From positions 1 to 15,626 of the forward strand of contig DATIXD010000199.1 in assembly GCA_035518875.1 (NCBI GenBank): 15,626 bases of DNA. Reading direction: 5' to 3'. Under the pieces are notes generated by a model. It had not been told where the DNA came from and ran no database searches. It saw only the letters and a program-made list of their open reading frames with translations. The DNA comes from DATIXD01 sp035518875 (GTDB lineage Bacteria; Pseudomonadota; Gammaproteobacteria; Methylococcales; Methylococcaceae). Below are positions 14,746 through 15,626 of this stretch, in pieces (the first letter of the stretch is position 1; each line of letters opens with the position of its first letter). The position numbers and the translations under genes are program-made.

Positions 14746-15626
14746 AGAACGTCCTCGATCGGCTCGGATTTCGCGGTCAGCTTGGCTACGACCGGCGCGA
14801 CGCCTCCGAAAGCCTTCCCGCGGATGTTCGCATCGATCTCGTTCGCGAGATCCGGCCGCTCCTTCAGGAACTGACGGACATTGTCCTTGCCCTGGCCGAT
14901 CCGCTCGCCTCCGTAGCTATACCAAGAACCGGATTTTTGCACGAGTCCGTATTGCACGCCCAAATCGACCAGTTCGCCTTCCCGGGACACGCCCTCGCCA
15001 TAGAGAATCTCGAACTCGGCATTTCTGAATGGCGGTGCGACTTTGTTCTTGACCACTTTCACCCGTGTCTCGTTGCCGACCACTTCCTCGCCATTCTTGA
15101 TTGCGCCCAGACGACGGATGTCCAGGCGTACGGAGGCATAGAACTTGAGCGCATTGCCGCCGGTCGTAGTTTCCGGATTGCCGAACATCACCCCGATTTT
15201 CATGCGAATCTGGTTGATGAAAATGACCAGCGTGTTGGAGCGCTTGATATTGGCCGTCAGCTTGCGCAAGGCCTGGGACATGAGCCGGGCTTGCAAGCCG
15301 ACGTGGGAGTCGCCCATTTCGCCCTCGATTTCGGCCTTGGGCGTGAGCGCGGCCACCGAGTCGACCACCACCACGTCGACGCTGCCGGAACGGACCAGCA
15401 TGTCGGTGATCTCCAGCGCCTGTTCGCCGGTATCCGGCTGAGAGACCAGGAGGTCTTCCAGATTGACGCCGATCTTTTCCGCGTAAACCGGATCCAACGC
15501 GTGCTCGGCGTCGATGAAAGCGGCAACGCCGCCCAGCTTTTGCGCCTGCGCGATCACTTCCAAAGTCAGCGTGGTCTTGCCGGACGACTCCGGCCCGTAG
15601 ATTTCCACGACCCGCCCACGGGGCAG
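14742..15626 (-). CDS. recA: Recombinase RecA (N-terminus outside window)
   Basis: ATP-dependent strand-exchange protein for homologous recombination, and co-protease for LexA in the SOS response. The window holds 294 codons plus the stop. About 55 N-terminal residues and the promoter (where any LexA box would be) lie beyond the right edge. The coding frame runs to base 15626 as LPRGRVVEIYG, so an internal GTG at 15608 is not the start. Visible hallmarks are Walker A GPESSGKT, FIDAEHALDP, Walker B VDVVVVDSVAALTPK, loop 1 GEMGDSHVGLQARLMSQALR, INQIRMKIGVMFGNPETTTG (loop 2), and RVKVVKNKVAPPF. The C-terminal tail is short and only mildly acidic (ending SEPIEDVL), unlike the long acidic tail of E. 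coli RecA. It is probably the first gene of recA-recX-alaS-lysC. Confidence 0.97.
   Translation of the reverse strand: MPRGRVVEIYGPESSGKTTLTLEVIAQAQKLGGVAAFIDAEHALDPVYAEKIGVNLEDLLVSQPDTGEQALEITDMLVRSGSVDVVVVDSVAALTPKAEIEGEMGDSHVGLQARLMSQALRKLTANIKRSNTLVIFINQIRMKIGVMFGNPETTTGGNALKFYASVRLDIRRLGAIKNGEEVVGNETRVKVVKNKVAPPFRNAEFEILYGEGVSREGELVDLGVQYGLVQKSGSWYSYGGERIGQGKDNVRQFLKERPDLANEIDANIRGKAFGGVAPVVAKLTAKSEPIEDVL
14743..14756 (-). promoter_or_regulatory. Ribosome binding site and CTG start of recX inside the recA 3' end
   Basis: On the minus strand GAGGA (14756-14752) is followed after six bases by CTG (14745-14743), which overlaps the recA stop TGA (14744-14742). Spacing and overlap are those of a normal coupled gene start; only the codon itself is unusual. 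The recX frame is -1 relative to recA. Confidence 0.6.

Overview
The window is a compact run of housekeeping genes from a GC-rich Gammaproteobacterium. The evidence is the Pseudomonas-like order leuC-leuD-leuB-asd-fimV, a FimV-type polar hub protein, a PBP1b-type bifunctional penicillin-binding protein, and the order recA-recX-alaS-lysC. I cannot name the genus from sequence alone. A Methylococcales-type or other non-enteric gammaproteobacterium would fit, but that is a guess. I see no mobile element, phage, CRISPR array, tRNA or rRNA, and no gap between genes longer than about 110 bases.

Left half, plus strand: the last codons of a probable queG (1-110); adk (209-853); a perfect 7-bp hairpin just upstream of leuC; then leuC (965-2446), leuD (2443-3084, overlapping leuC by 4 bases), leuB (3101-4189), asd (4212-5234) and fimV (5318-7972). 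leuCDB supply the last steps to 2-ketoisocaproate for leucine. asd makes aspartate semialdehyde for lysine, threonine, methionine and diaminopimelate. fimV encodes a large single-pass inner-membrane protein with a LysM domain.

Right half, minus strand, read from the right edge inwards: recA (5' end cut off by the window), recX, alaS, lysC and a PBP1b gene (mrcB/ponB). Spacings are -3, 33, 19 and 90 bases, so at least recA to lysC probably forms one transcript. lysC and asd, the first two steps of the aspartate pathway, lie in opposite, converging clusters. fimV and mrcB end tail to tail 43 bases apart.

I did not find a new multi-gene system. The points worth a second look concern translation. 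recX has no ATG/GTG/TTG that can make a full-length protein, and appears to start at CTG, with a well-placed Shine-Dalgarno sequence inside the end of recA. lysC carries an internal Shine-Dalgarno plus GTG at the position expected for a separately translated regulatory beta subunit. mrcB has only a weak TTG start, and a short out-of-frame ATG peptide just upstream looks like its missing basic N-terminal tail, separated from it by a single-base frame shift. LeuC has a roughly 30-residue tail that contains the leuD ribosome binding site. The usual downstream neighbours truA (after fimV) and csrA (after lysC) are absent.
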